The notes under the pieces were generated by a model. It made no database searches, was not told the DNA's origin, and was given only the letters and a program-made list of their open reading frames with translations. Made by a program: the position numbers and the translations under genes. From Pseudomonadota bacterium (GTDB taxonomy: Bacteria > Pseudomonadota > Alphaproteobacteria > Sphingomonadales > Sphingomonadaceae), in NCBI GenBank assembly GCA_023423655.1, contig JAFAFE010000001.1, positions 186,001 to 250,000 of the forward strand: DNA of 64,000 nucleotides, given 5' to 3'. Positions within the stretch are counted from its first letter, which is position 1; the number at the start of each line of letters is the position of its first letter. This document shows, in pieces, positions 16,751 through 25,492 of this stretch.

Positions 16751-18220
16751 CTAATTTAACTGTTTGGTCCCAGCGATGGAGTTCCAGGTCGCAACCTGCG
16801 CTTGGGCTGTTGCGAGCAACCCGTCCAAAGCTGCGCGATCATGGGTTTTGCCGCGCAATATCACCATGCGGATGGATTTGGTGGCGCTAATATCTTTTAG
16901 CGGATTGCGTTCAAGCAGCACCAAATCCGCAGCTTTACCCTGACCAATCGCACCATAACGGTCCAGCTTTCCGAACCAGTCCGGCCCGGCCCGGGTCGCT
17001 GAACGTAGCGCATCGGCTGGCGTCATGCCGTAACGTACATATTGGGCAAGTTCGTCATGCAGAGCAAATCCTGGATAATCATAGCTGTTAAGGAAACCCG
17101 CATCGGTGCCGGCCATGATGGTCACGCCTTCTTTGCGCAACATCGGTACAATAGCAGCCATTTGTTCAAAATGACGATGGCGCGCAATTTTTTCCTTTGC
17201 AGTCGCTTTTGCTGCCCGGTCCACACGCCATTGATAGGTCGCCCGCAATTTCGGGCCGATAAAGGCGAGTTCGGGATCCTTGCTATGATCGTCCTTGTCG
17301 AGATAGGCGATGGTGCGGCTGATCGACAAAGTGGGTGTAACGAATACGCGATTTGCCGCCATTTTCTTATAAGCGGCTGTGGCGGTTGCGGGATCAAAAC
17401 CCGCATCAATCTTGTCTTGCACCGCGCCGCGCGTCAATTTTCCGGCGGCAAAGTCTGCTGCAAGCACTGCTTCATCCCGAACGCCCGCTTTAAATGCATA
17501 ATCAAGATGTTCGATCGAGCTCATGCCAGCATCAACCGCCTGATCGATGGTGAGCGCATAAGGAATATGACCCGACACCAGCAAGCCTTCGCGCCGCGCC
17601 TTGCTGATCGCATAGAGATAAAGAGTGGGGTCCAGAGTGCTGTCGGTGATTTTCACAAAATCGACCTTGAGGCCTTTTAATTGCGTGATGGCAGCATCAA
17701 CATCGGTCTTGCTTCCGGCTTCGATCGTGCCTTTCCACACCGGCTTGATGCCCTCGATTTTGGGGCCGGATGTATAGAGGGTTGGTCCAAATAGGCGCCC
17801 TTGGTTGATGTCATCGCGCCAGCCCAGCACTTGATGCGGTAAATCGCCTGCACAATCGCGAATGCTGGTAATCCCGTTGGCGATATAAAGCGGAAGCAGC
17901 GCCTTATTTTCGTCGACTAACTCCGGCCCACCGCCGAAATGGACGTGCATATCCCATAGGCCCGGGATGAGATAACGGCCATTGCCTTCGACCGTTTGAC
18001 CCGCTTTCCACGCGCGCGATACTATTTTGTCATTGCCGGTGGCGACAATAGTATCGCCCTTGATAACCACGGCCTGTTCGGGAATGGCACGGCCTTTTTC
18101 TACATCAATCATGGTTACATGGCGTAAGATGAGATCGGCTTGCTGCGGCGCGGCCAAAGCGGGATTTGCACTGCCGAGCATAAATAGTGCCAAGGCGAGA
18201 TGATGGCGGGGATATTTCAT
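16751..18220 (-). CDS. Exported amidohydrolase, prolidase-like
   Basis: A 489-residue metal-dependent hydrolase with a signal peptide (cleavage near ALAA). The binuclear-metal amidohydrolase ligands are visible in order: HVH in WDMHVHFGG near residue 92, a candidate carboxylated lysine in FVKITD near 190, histidines in SGHIPY near 217 and IEHLDY near 236, and the aspartate of MAGTDAG near 370. Secreted relatives include Xaa-Pro-type peptidases and esterases, so the substrate is open. It is one of few genes transcribed towards oriC and separates the origin from ppsR together with the exporter. Confidence 0.88.
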   Translation of the reverse strand: MKYPRHHLALALFMLGSANPALAAPQQADLILRHVTMIDVEKGRAIPEQAVVIKGDTIVATGNDKIVSRAWKAGQTVEGNGRYLIPGLWDMHVHFGGGPELVDENKALLPLYIANGITSIRDCAGDLPHQVLGWRDDINQGRLFGPTLYTSGPKIEGIKPVWKGTIEAGSKTDVDAAITQLKGLKVDFVKITDSTLDPTLYLYAISKARREGLLVSGHIPYALTIDQAVDAGMSSIEHLDYAFKAGVRDEAVLAADFAAGKLTRGAVQDKIDAGFDPATATAAYKKMAANRVFVTPTLSISRTIAYLDKDDHSKDPELAFIGPKLRATYQWRVDRAAKATAKEKIARHRHFEQMAAIVPMLRKEGVTIMAGTDAGFLNSYDYPGFALHDELAQYVRYGMTPADALRSATRAGPDWFGKLDRYGAIGQGKAADLVLLERNPLKDISATKSIRMVILRGKTHDRAALDGLLATAQAQVATWNSIAGTKQLN

Positions 18221-18391
18221 TGTTCGGATTTCCCTTCAATCTATTAACCGCCCTCAATAGCGACAGATAATGTGGCAGATGCCCTCATGCTGTCTGCCTG
18301 TTGCAGCGGCCCGTCAACTCTTCTGTTACCGGCCGATCTAAATCCTCTCCTTGCATCCCCGCCACTTCCCCGCCAAGAGTTGGCGCTGTTT

Positions 18392-19222
18392 ATGACCAAC
18401 AAGCTTCATCTTCATCTATTGTCGGATTCCACCGGGGAAACGCTGGAAAATATTGCCAAAGCCGCGCTCGCGCAATTTGCCGATGTCGAGGTGGTGCGCC
18501 ATTTCTGGCCGATGGTGCGCTCCGAAGGGCATCTCGATCGGATCATGAGCGAAGTGGCCGATAATCCGGGGCTGGTGATGTTCACGCTCGTCAATCCCGA
18601 TTTGCGGCAGAAGCTCGAACAACGCTGCCATATGCTCGATCTACCTGCGGTCGCCGCGCTCGATGCGGTGACGGCGGCGCTGTCCAACCTGTTGGGGCAA
18701 ACCGCCAAAACGCGGCCCGGCAGCCAGCACATCATGGATCAGGCCTATTTCAATCGTGTCGATGCGATCCATTATACGATTGCGCATGATGATGGCCTCC
18801 ACTGGGAAAATTGGGAGGAAGCGGATATTTTGCTGGCGGGCGTGTCGCGCTCGTCCAAGACGCCGACCTCCATCTATCTTGCCAATCGCGGTTATAAGAC
18901 CGCCAACATCCCGATTGTCCCCGAAGCGCCGCCCCCCGAGGCTTTGTTCCACGTGAAACATCCGATGATAGTGGGGCTTACCACCAATGCCGAGCGGCTC
19001 ATCCAGGTGCGGCGCAACCGCTTGCTGTCGATTAACGAAAGCGCCGCGACCAGCTATGCCGATGAAGAAGCGGTCAAGGCGGAGTTGCAATATGCGCGGC
19101 GCATGTTTGCCGATAATGACTGGCCGGTGATTGATGTGACGCGCCGCTCCATCGAAGAAACCGCCGCCGCGATCATCAACCTGTATAATGAACGCACGAT
19201 GCGACAGGCGGAAAGCGCATGA
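18392..19222 (+). CDS. ppsR: PEP synthase/PPDK regulatory protein (DUF299 kinase-pyrophosphorylase)
   Basis: A 276-residue member of the family of bifunctional serine/threonine kinases/phosphorylases that switch phosphoenolpyruvate synthase or pyruvate phosphate dikinase off with ADP and on with phosphate. The start MTNKLHLHLLSDSTGETLENIA and the P-loop-like GVSRSSKTPTSIYLANRGYKTANIP near residues 150-172 are diagnostic. The ATG at 18392 fits the family start. A parS site (18945-18960) is embedded in the coding frame as LFHVKHP. It overlaps maf by 4 nt and heads the chain ppsR-maf-aroE-coaE. Confidence 0.94.
   Translation: MTNKLHLHLLSDSTGETLENIAKAALAQFADVEVVRHFWPMVRSEGHLDRIMSEVADNPGLVMFTLVNPDLRQKLEQRCHMLDLPAVAALDAVTAALSNLLGQTAKTRPGSQHIMDQAYFNRVDAIHYTIAHDDGLHWENWEEADILLAGVSRSSKTPTSIYLANRGYKTANIPIVPEAPPPEALFHVKHPMIVGLTTNAERLIQVRRNRLLSINESAATSYADEEAVKAELQYARRMFADNDWPVIDVTRRSIEETAAAIINLYNERTMRQAESA
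18945..18960. promoter_or_regulatory. parS site inside ppsR
   Basis: TGTTCCACGTGAAACA is a 16-bp palindromic parS variant, one position from perfect symmetry. It is translated as part of LFHVKHP. ParB (34489-35451) is the expected ligand. Confidence 0.85.
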
Positions 19223-19827
19223 ATAATGCGCCGACCTTGGTGTTAGCCTCGCAAAGCGCGAGCCGGCGCGCGATGCTTGATGCGGCGGGGGTTTCCTATG
19301 AAGCCTTTCCGGCGGCGGTCGATGAAGCGGCGATCAAACAGGCGTTGCTTGCCGAAGGGCAGAGCCCGCGCAATCTTGCCGATGCGCTCGCCGAAGCCAA
19401 AGCGATCAAGGTGTCCAGCCGGATTCCGGGCGCTTTGGTGCTGGGGAGTGACTCGCTGGTCGCGCTCGCTGACGGGAGCTTGCTCGACAAGCCCGAAAGC
19501 CGCGAGCAGGCCGCCGACCATCTGGCGCGCATGTCGGATGGCATCCATGAGCTATTGAGCGCGGTTGTCATCGCAGAAAATGGCCAACCGGTGTGGCGCC
19601 ATGTCGAGCGCGCGCGGATGATCGTGCGGCCCTTGTCGGCGGACTTTATCGCCGCCTATCTTGATGCCGAATGGCCTGCGATTGCGGGCTGTGTCGGCTG
19701 TTTCCGTATCGAAGGGCCGGGCGTCCAATTGTTCAGCCGCATCGAAGGCAGCCATTTCACCATATTGGGGATGCCCTTGCTGCCGGTGCTGGGCTATTTG
19801 CGTAACAGAGGGGTTTTGCTGTCATGA
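19219..19827 (+). CDS. maf: Maf-family nucleotide pyrophosphatase
   Basis: A 202-residue protein with the Maf P-loop-like start LVLASQSASRRAMLDAAG and conserved LVLGSDSLVALADG and AIAGCVGCFRIEG. Maf proteins hydrolyse non-canonical or excess nucleoside triphosphates to monophosphates and pyrophosphate. It starts in the last 4 nt of ppsR and ends in the first 4 nt of aroE, so translation is likely coupled. Confidence 0.93.
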   Translation: MNNAPTLVLASQSASRRAMLDAAGVSYEAFPAAVDEAAIKQALLAEGQSPRNLADALAEAKAIKVSSRIPGALVLGSDSLVALADGSLLDKPESREQAADHLARMSDGIHELLSAVVIAENGQPVWRHVERARMIVRPLSADFIAAYLDAEWPAIAGCVGCFRIEGPGVQLFSRIEGSHFTILGMPLLPVLGYLRNRGVLLS

Positions 19828-20681
19828 CGTCATCGGATGCCGCATTGGATTGGCAGGCTTTGCCCGCGCGCACCGCGCCTTATGCCGAAGTGATTGGCGA
19901 TCCGATCAGCCATAGCAAATCGCCGCTCATCCATAATTTCTGGATCGAAAAGCTGGGACTGGACGCGCACTATCGCGCCGCCCATGTCACCCCCGACACG
20001 CTGGCCGCTTATGTTGCGGCCCGCAGCGCCGATCCGCATTGGCGCGGGGCCAATGTCACGATTCCGCATAAGGTTGCCGTGACGGAGCTGGTCGCGGATC
20101 CGGGCAAGGTCGGCCAATCCATCGGCGCGATGAACACATTATTCCGCAGTGAAGATGGCAGCATTGCAGGCACTAACACCGATGCAGCGGGCTTTGTATC
20201 GCCCTTGCTCGCCGCCGGATGGGAAGGGACGTCCGCTGCGATTGTCGGGTCGGGCGGCGCGGCGCGCGCGATGCTGTTCGGGCTTAAACAGATTGGCGTG
20301 ACCGATTTCACCATCATCGCGCGCAATGCCTTAAAAGCGATGGGGCTATTGAGCCAGATCGGCGTCAAGGGCCGGGTCATTGGCTTTGATGCGCCGCTCC
20401 CGCCGGTGGCTTTGCTCGCCAATGCCAGCCCGATGGGGATGAAAGGGCAGGACGCCTATGCGCCCGACCTGTCGCCGCTCCCCAAGGATGCGGTGGTCTA
20501 TGATGCGGTCTATGCGCCGCTTGAAACGCCGTTGCTGGCGGCGGCGGATGCGACGGGCCTTGCGGTGGTCGATGGCCTTGAAATGCTGGTCGGGCAGGCG
20601 GCGGCGGCCTTTGCGATCTTTTTCGGTGTCGAAGCCCCGCGCGAGCATGATGATGAATTATGGGCCTTGTTGACCGCATGA
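19824..20681 (+). CDS. aroE: Shikimate dehydrogenase
   Basis: A 285-residue enzyme reducing 3-dehydroshikimate to shikimate with NADPH. Motifs in order: GDPISHSKSPLIHNFW (substrate serines) near residue 25, GANVTIPHKV with the catalytic lysine near 75, GTNTDAAGF, and the nucleotide-binding GSGGAARAMLFGL near 142. A 4-nt overlap with maf upstream and coaE downstream. Its presence in the origin chain is conserved in many alphaproteobacteria. Confidence 0.96.
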   Translation: MTSSDAALDWQALPARTAPYAEVIGDPISHSKSPLIHNFWIEKLGLDAHYRAAHVTPDTLAAYVAARSADPHWRGANVTIPHKVAVTELVADPGKVGQSIGAMNTLFRSEDGSIAGTNTDAAGFVSPLLAAGWEGTSAAIVGSGGAARAMLFGLKQIGVTDFTIIARNALKAMGLLSQIGVKGRVIGFDAPLPPVALLANASPMGMKGQDAYAPDLSPLPKDAVVYDAVYAPLETPLLAAADATGLAVVDGLEMLVGQAAAAFAIFFGVEAPREHDDELWALLTA

Positions 20682-21298
20682 CATCAACCAAACAGCCCAG
20701 CAATTCCGCCAAAAAACCGCTGCTTATCGGCCTTACTGGCTCGATCGGCATGGGCAAATCTGCGGTCGCGCAGATGTTCGCGGATGAAGGCGTGCCGGTC
20801 TATGATGCCGATGCCGAAGTGCATAAGCTGCAAGGCCCCGGCGGCGCGCTGGTGGATGCGATCGAGGCGCGTTTCCCCGGGACGACCGGTCCCGAAGGCG
20901 TCAACCGCGCGGAATTGGGTGCGCGGGTATTCGGCAAGCCGGATGAACTGAAGGCGCTGGAATCCATCATCCATCCGGTGCTGGCGCAGAAAAGGCTGGA
21001 TTTTTTCGCCGCGCATCGCGATGCGGCGATGCTATTATTCGATATTCCGCTCCTGTTCGAAAAAGGCGGGTCGGAAAATGTCGATGTGATTGTCGTTGTC
21101 TCGGCCCCCGCCGATGTGCAGCGCGCGCGCGTGCTGGCCCGCCCCGGCATGACGGCCCAAAAATTTGAAAAAATCCTGTCTATTCAAGTGCCTGACGAAG
21201 AAAAACGGGCGCGCGCCGACCATATTATCGACACCGGCGTGACGTTGGACGAAACCCGCGCGGCAGTCCGTCGCCTGATCGCTGCACTCAGCCGCTGA
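20678..21298 (+). CDS. coaE: Dephospho-CoA kinase
   Basis: A 206-residue last enzyme of CoA synthesis. The N-terminus has Walker A GLTGSIGMGKS, then DADAEVHKLQ, and the lid region with RVLARPGMTAQKFEKILS. The ATG at 20678 overlaps the aroE stop by 4 nt and is preferred over 20660. It is the last gene of the overlapping chain; dnaQ follows after 44 nt. Confidence 0.95.
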   Translation: MTSTKQPSNSAKKPLLIGLTGSIGMGKSAVAQMFADEGVPVYDADAEVHKLQGPGGALVDAIEARFPGTTGPEGVNRAELGARVFGKPDELKALESIIHPVLAQKRLDFFAAHRDAAMLLFDIPLLFEKGGSENVDVIVVVSAPADVQRARVLARPGMTAQKFEKILSIQVPDEEKRARADHIIDTGVTLDETRAAVRRLIAALSR

Positions 21299-21342
21299 CA
21301 CCCCTTGTTTATCCACCGGATAGGCCTAATATCCGACTCAAT

Positions 21343-22029
21343 ATGCGCGAGATTGTGTTCGATACCGAAACCACCGGCCTCAGTGCCCGCGATGGCGACC
21401 GGATGGTAGAAATAGGATGTGTCGAGCTGGTGAACCGGGTGGAAACCGGGCGCACCTATCACGCCTATTTCAACCCTGAGCGGTCCATGCCGGCAGAAGC
21501 CTATGCGGTGCATGGCCTGTCCGACACCTTCCTGTCCGACAAGCCCAAATTTGACAGTAAGGCGGATGAATTGCTCGAATTTCTGGGCGATTCCCCATTG
21601 GTTGCGCATAATGCGGGGTTTGATTTTTCCTTCCTCAATGCCGAACTGACCGCCTGTGGCCGCGCCGAAGTATCGCGCGACCGGATGGTCGATACGGTCG
21701 CCATGGCGCGGCAGATGCACCCCGGCGCCAAGCATAGCCTTGATGCGCTCTGCACCCGTTATGGCATCGACCGCAGCCACCGCGTCAAACATGGCGCGCT
21801 GCTCGATGCCGAATTGCTCGCCCAGCTTTATATCGAAATGACCGGCGGGCGGCAGATTGGTCTGGTGCTGGCCGAAGATGCGGTGGTTGTCGAAACCGCT
21901 ACCGTCGCGCTGCGCAATGACCGCCCGTTCCTCGCCCCGCGCGCGCATCAGCCCAGCGCGGACGAGCTTGCGCGGCACGCCGAATTTATGAAAAAAATCA
22001 GCAATCCCTTATGGCAGGAAGGAGCTTAA
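21343..22029 (+). CDS. dnaQ: DNA polymerase III epsilon subunit (proofreading exonuclease)
   Basis: A 228-residue DEDDh 3'-5' exonuclease. Exo I is FDTETTGLS near residue 6 (the two acidic ligands), Exo II VAHNAGFDFSFLN near 88, and Exo III HGALLDAELLAQLY with the catalytic His and Asp. It proofreads during replication. It is typically linked to coaE near the alphaproteobacterial origin, as here. Confidence 0.95.
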   Translation: MREIVFDTETTGLSARDGDRMVEIGCVELVNRVETGRTYHAYFNPERSMPAEAYAVHGLSDTFLSDKPKFDSKADELLEFLGDSPLVAHNAGFDFSFLNAELTACGRAEVSRDRMVDTVAMARQMHPGAKHSLDALCTRYGIDRSHRVKHGALLDAELLAQLYIEMTGGRQIGLVLAEDAVVVETATVALRNDRPFLAPRAHQPSADELARHAEFMKKISNPLWQEGA

Positions 22030-22108
22030 ACCCCCCTTTCGCGCCATAATCCCGCCGCATCGCACTGTTCCTGATTTGGTGCGGCCAATAACAAAGGAGA
22101 AGTTGAAC

Positions 22109-22681
22109 ATGGATATTCGTGTTTCGGGTCATCAAATGGACACCGGCGATGCGCTCAAGACGCACGTTAGCGACCGCATGAACGCGATAGCCGACAAATA
22201 TTTCTCACGCGCGCTGTCCGCGCAGGCGACATTCGGACGCGGCCCGCATGATTCAGTTACATGCGACATTGTCGTCCATGTGATGCAAGGCGTGGTGCTG
22301 AAAGGCCAGGCGCAGGCGCAGGAAGCGCGCCACGCTTTCGATATGGCGGCGGAAAAAATCGACAAGCAATTGCGTCGTTATATGCGCCGCTTGAAAGACA
22401 AAAATCCGGGGCCGGGCAATGGCGCGGACATGATCCCCGAAGATGCGGCCTATACCGTGTTCGATGCGGGCAGCTATGACAGCGATGAAGATGCGGGCGA
22501 TGCGCCGCTCATCATTGCCGAAACCAAGGTCGATATTCCGCAAGCCAGCGTTTCCGACGCGGTGATGATGCTCGATTTGCGCAACACCAATGCGCTGTTG
22601 TTCGTCAACAGCCGGTCGGGCGCGCATAATATGGTCTATCGCCGCGAAGATGGCACGATTGGCTGGGTCGAGCCGCAATAA
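22109..22681 (+). CDS. hpf: Ribosome hibernation promoting factor, long form
   Basis: A 190-residue protein. Residues 1-100 are the HPF/YfiA domain (MDIRVSGHQMDTGDALKTHV, basic helix EKIDKQLRRYMRRLKDK) that sits in the decoding centre. The C-terminal domain (ETKVDIPQASVSDAVMMLDL...NALLFVNSRSG...REDGTIGWVEP) drives 100S ribosome dimers in long forms. The ATG at 22109 has AAAGGAG 9 nt upstream. ptsN follows, a common pairing, but rpoN is not in front. Confidence 0.94.
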   Translation: MDIRVSGHQMDTGDALKTHVSDRMNAIADKYFSRALSAQATFGRGPHDSVTCDIVVHVMQGVVLKGQAQAQEARHAFDMAAEKIDKQLRRYMRRLKDKNPGPGNGADMIPEDAAYTVFDAGSYDSDEDAGDAPLIIAETKVDIPQASVSDAVMMLDLRNTNALLFVNSRSGAHNMVYRREDGTIGWVEPQ

Positions 22682-22703
22682 AGGGTTTCCTCGTCCAATC
22701 CTT

Positions 22704-22730
22704 CGAAAGCGGCTGATAAAAGCCGTTTTC
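22704..22730 (+). terminator. Hairpin downstream of hpf
   Basis: CGAAAGCGGCT at 22704-22714 pairs with AGCCGTTTTCG at 22720-22730 (one mismatch) around a short loop, with T-rich sequence in the right arm. A second hairpin (CGGGGTT/AACCCCG, about 22747-22771) follows. Confidence 0.6.
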
Positions 22731-22930
22731 GTTCAATTCGTCGCGGCGGGGTTAAGCGCCTATAAACCCCGTCTATGCGATAAAGCTTTATTTCGTGCCG
22801 CGTTCAGGCTAGGGGCGCGGCACGATCTTGAACCTGCTCCCGGACCACCGGTGAGCGCAAAATGAAAAATTGCGTTACCGGTATCACTGCCCCTCACGGG
22901 CGGCACGGACGGAGCGCATGGTGATATGCG

Positions 22931-23398
22931 ATGACGAACTTTAATGATTTGTTGTATCCCGCGACCGTTCGGGCGCATGTGGATGTCGAATCGAAAAAGA
23001 CGCTTTTCCCGCTCATCGGCGAAATGGCCGCACAGGCGCTGGGGCTGGATGCGAGCGAGGTTGCCGAAGGGCTGATCGAGCGCGAACGGCTGGGCTCCAC
23101 CGGTTTTGGCAAGGGCGTTGCCTTGCCGCACGCCAAGCTGCAAGGCCTGTCGGGCGTGCGCGGCCTGTTCCTGCAACTGGTCAAGCCGATTGAATTTGAC
23201 GCGGTCGACGTGCTCCCCGTGGACCTGATTTTCGTATTGCTGTCGCCGGTCGATAGCGGCGCGGAGCATTTGAAGGCTCTGGCGCGCGCTTCGCGTTTCC
23301 TGCGCGATGACCGTGCGGTTGAAAAGCTGCGCGGGGTCAAATCGACCGAGGCGCTTTATGCGCTGCTCGCGACCGAACAGGAACGCGACGCGGCCTGA
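22931..23398 (+). CDS. ptsN: PTS IIA-like nitrogen-regulatory protein
   Basis: A 155-residue EIIA(Ntr) protein. The phosphorylatable histidine is in GKGVALPHAKL near residue 66, preceded by RERLGSTGFG. It is the terminal acceptor of the nitrogen phosphotransferase relay and controls potassium transport and other processes by protein contacts; a KdpDE system also appears in this window, 38 kb away. It lies 250 nt after hpf, beyond a hairpin. Confidence 0.94.
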   Translation: MTNFNDLLYPATVRAHVDVESKKTLFPLIGEMAAQALGLDASEVAEGLIERERLGSTGFGKGVALPHAKLQGLSGVRGLFLQLVKPIEFDAVDVLPVDLIFVLLSPVDSGAEHLKALARASRFLRDDRAVEKLRGVKSTEALYALLATEQERDAA

Positions 23399-23418
23399 AC
23401 GGCGGCGCGGAATCTCGT

Positions 23419-23856
23419 GTGATTCCCGAACCACGCCTTGCCTCTTCCGTCATTATCACCGCGCTGCGCCGTAAGGTCGAAGCTGTCGGCGGCTTTGCCA
23501 CGGTGCTGGCCAAGGGCGATGCGGTCGCGGGCGCGATTCTGATCGTCTGTCCGCAAGGGGCTTCGGGTGACGGTGCGGGCCATGTTTCGGGCCATGTTTC
23601 AGGCGATGCGCGTCAGGGCGAAAGCCACGTTAATACCGGCCCCGAAACCGGCCTAAAACCGGTCATTCTCGAACGCGAACCGACATTTGACGGCCCCGGA
23701 AAATGGGTCGCTGTTGGACACCAACATATTGATAATGAACAGAAATTATCCGAATATTTGGCCAAACGCCGTGCGTCGGATCCCGATTTATGGATAATTG
23801 AACTGGATACCGCAGACGCAGAACGGTTCGCCGCTGAAATCACCGGTTCAGCTTGA
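23419..23856 (+). CDS. DUF1491-family protein
   Basis: A 145-residue protein with a GTG start. The N-terminal pattern RLASSVIITALRRKVEAVGGFATVLAKGDAVAGAILI and the C-terminal DPDLWIIELDTADAERF match the DUF1491 family of alphaproteobacteria, function unknown. Residues about 50-75 form a Gly/His-rich low-complexity insert (HVSGHVSGDARQG). It lies 20 nt after ptsN and is probably co-transcribed. Confidence 0.8.
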   Translation: MIPEPRLASSVIITALRRKVEAVGGFATVLAKGDAVAGAILIVCPQGASGDGAGHVSGHVSGDARQGESHVNTGPETGLKPVILEREPTFDGPGKWVAVGHQHIDNEQKLSEYLAKRRASDPDLWIIELDTADAERFAAEITGSA

Positions 23857-24038
23857 CGCAAAGGTCATGCACGCGCAGGGCGCTTCTTAACGTAACGCGC
23901 AGGTTGCTTTCCGGTTCCGCTCGGGAACCCGTTGGAGGAAGTAAACACGCAGACGGGGGGTTAGCCTTGAACGCAGATGGATGACTTGGATCAGCCACGT
24001 GTTCCTGTGCGAGCTCACCGCATATATAATTGATTTAA

Positions 24039-24794
24039 ATGAGTAATATTGTCAAAGCTGCGAGTGCCGCAGCGCTTCTTATTTCGGCCGTGGGTGCCTT
24101 TTGGATGACCGACCCCGGCTTTGCTTATAGCAGTGCGTTCGACGTTACCCCCGCATTGCAGGCCAACCAGAATAATAATCAGAATTCATCGACTGTTGCC
24201 GTCCCTGTGGCTGGAGAGGCTCAAGATAGCGCGAATAACGACGCTGTCGCCCAGGTAGACAAGCCGGTCGAAACCCCCAAAGCGCAATCCGTCACCATCA
24301 CCGACGAAAAAGGCAACAGCAGCGATCTGGACGAAATCCAGAAGAAAGCCGACGCCCTGCGTGCGGAACGTCCGCAAAGCGCGTCGTCCTTGAATGATCT
24401 GGTCCGCAATATGCCGACCGACATTACGTTGACCGCCGAACAGACCTGCCTTGCCGGTGCGGTCTATTTTGAATCGAAGAGCGAATCGCTCGCCGGACAG
24501 CTTGCCGTTGCGCGCGTGGTTATCAACCGCGCCAAATCGGGCCGCTTCCCCAAATCGATCTGCGGCGTTGTCTATCAGCCGAGCCAATTTTCGTTCGTGC
24601 GCGGCCGTTCCATGCCGCGCATCAACAAGGCCGGCCAACAGTGGAAAAACGCCATCGCCATCACCCAGATCGCGATGGACAATAGCTGGAAAAGCAGCGT
24701 CGAAGGCGCGCTCTTCTTCCACGCCCGCCACGTATCGCCGGGCTGGAAACTGCGCCGCATGGCCCAAGTGGACAACCATATCTTCTACCGCTGA
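24039..24794 (+). CDS. SleB/CwlJ-family cell wall hydrolase
   Basis: A 251-residue exported protein: N-terminal hydrophobic signal/anchor (about residues 6-24), a low-complexity Asn/Gln linker and a short predicted coiled region (SSDLDEIQKKADALRAERP). The C-terminal hydrolase domain has CLAGAVYFESKSESLAGQLAVARVVINRAKSG (active-site glutamate in YFES), CGVVYQPSQFSFV and HARHVSPGW. The family cleaves peptidoglycan. A strong terminator follows. Confidence 0.9.
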   Translation: MSNIVKAASAAALLISAVGAFWMTDPGFAYSSAFDVTPALQANQNNNQNSSTVAVPVAGEAQDSANNDAVAQVDKPVETPKAQSVTITDEKGNSSDLDEIQKKADALRAERPQSASSLNDLVRNMPTDITLTAEQTCLAGAVYFESKSESLAGQLAVARVVINRAKSGRFPKSICGVVYQPSQFSFVRGRSMPRINKAGQQWKNAIAITQIAMDNSWKSSVEGALFFHARHVSPGWKLRRMAQVDNHIFYR

Positions 24795-24828
24795 GCGCGT
24801 AGCGGCCTCGCGAGGCTGAAATGCATAT

Positions 24829-24870
24829 GAAAAAAGCGGTCCGGATTAAACTCCGGCCCGCCTTTTTTGT
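24829..24870 (+). terminator. Rho-independent terminator after cell wall hydrolase
   Basis: An A-run and GCGGTCCGGA pair with TCCGGCCCGCC, followed by TTTTTT. It lies 35 nt past the stop codon. Confidence 0.88.
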
Positions 24871-24900
24871 TGGGTTTTCGGGTAGGTTTGGCATGTCATA

Positions 24901-25050
24901 AGCCCCTCCCCTTCAGGGGAGGGGTTGGGGTGGGGTCTGTCCGTCTGGCGTTGCATATGCGGACAGACCCCACCCCATTCCGACTAAGAATTTTCAGCTA
25001 CGCTTCAAATTCCTAAGTCTCCGTACGCCCCTCCCCTAAAGAGGAGGGGC
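24901..25050. repeat. Large palindromic intergenic repeat, copy A
   Basis: Bounded by CCCCTCCC/GGGAGGGG-type hairpins at both ends, with a core CTAAGAATTTTC...TTCAAATTCCTAAG at 24984-25017 and a nested GGTCTGTCCG/CGGACAGACC pair. The same core occurs near 50.9, 54.1 and 56.5 kb. Confidence 0.8.
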
Positions 25051-25069
25051 TTTAATGGTAGGCTTAAAC

Positions 25070-25480
25070 CTACCCCTTCTGCCCTTCCAGCATCGCGGCC
25101 ATAAGTTCCCACAGCTTGTTCATGCCCTTCATCGGGCGGACCATGACTTTGAAATCTTCGATCAGGCCTGCATCGTTGAAGCGGATAATATCGACGCCAT
25201 TGATATGGATGCTGTCAATGCTGGTGGAAAATTCCAGCATAGCCTGATTGCCGTCGACCAGTTCGCGGTCATAGCGGAAGTCCGCATTGCCCAGCACATG
25301 GGCGGCGGCGAACAGATAGGCGAACACCTTGTCTTTGCCCTCTTGGGCGGTGTGGACCACCGGCGAATGGAAAATGGCATCATCGGCCAGCATGGCGCGA
25401 AGGGCGACCGCATCCCGGTCCCCTGCGACAAAATCATGCCAGGCAGCAACACCGGCGAGCGCGACGGGCGAGCGAACCAT
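25070..25480 (-). CDS. SnoaL-like/NTF2-fold protein
   Basis: A 136-residue protein with the NTF2-like pattern: N-terminal helix ending WHDFVAGDRDAVALRAMLADDAIFHSPVV, then alternating strands with FRYDRELVDGNQAMLEF and GVDIIRFNDAGLIEDFKVMVRP. Such folds serve as small isomerases, hydrolases or binding proteins; the ligand is unknown. It follows the dienelactone hydrolase by 12 nt, so it is co-transcribed and may act on the same kind of compound. Confidence 0.82.
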   Translation of the reverse strand: MVRSPVALAGVAAWHDFVAGDRDAVALRAMLADDAIFHSPVVHTAQEGKDKVFAYLFAAAHVLGNADFRYDRELVDGNQAMLEFSTSIDSIHINGVDIIRFNDAGLIEDFKVMVRPMKGMNKLWELMAAMLEGQKG

Positions 25481-25492
25481 AAGCCGCGAACC

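Noticed and set aside
23857..24038. tRNA or small RNA before the cell wall hydrolase
   Set aside because: A GGTTCC/GGAACC hairpin is present near 23911, but there is no cloverleaf or T-loop arrangement.
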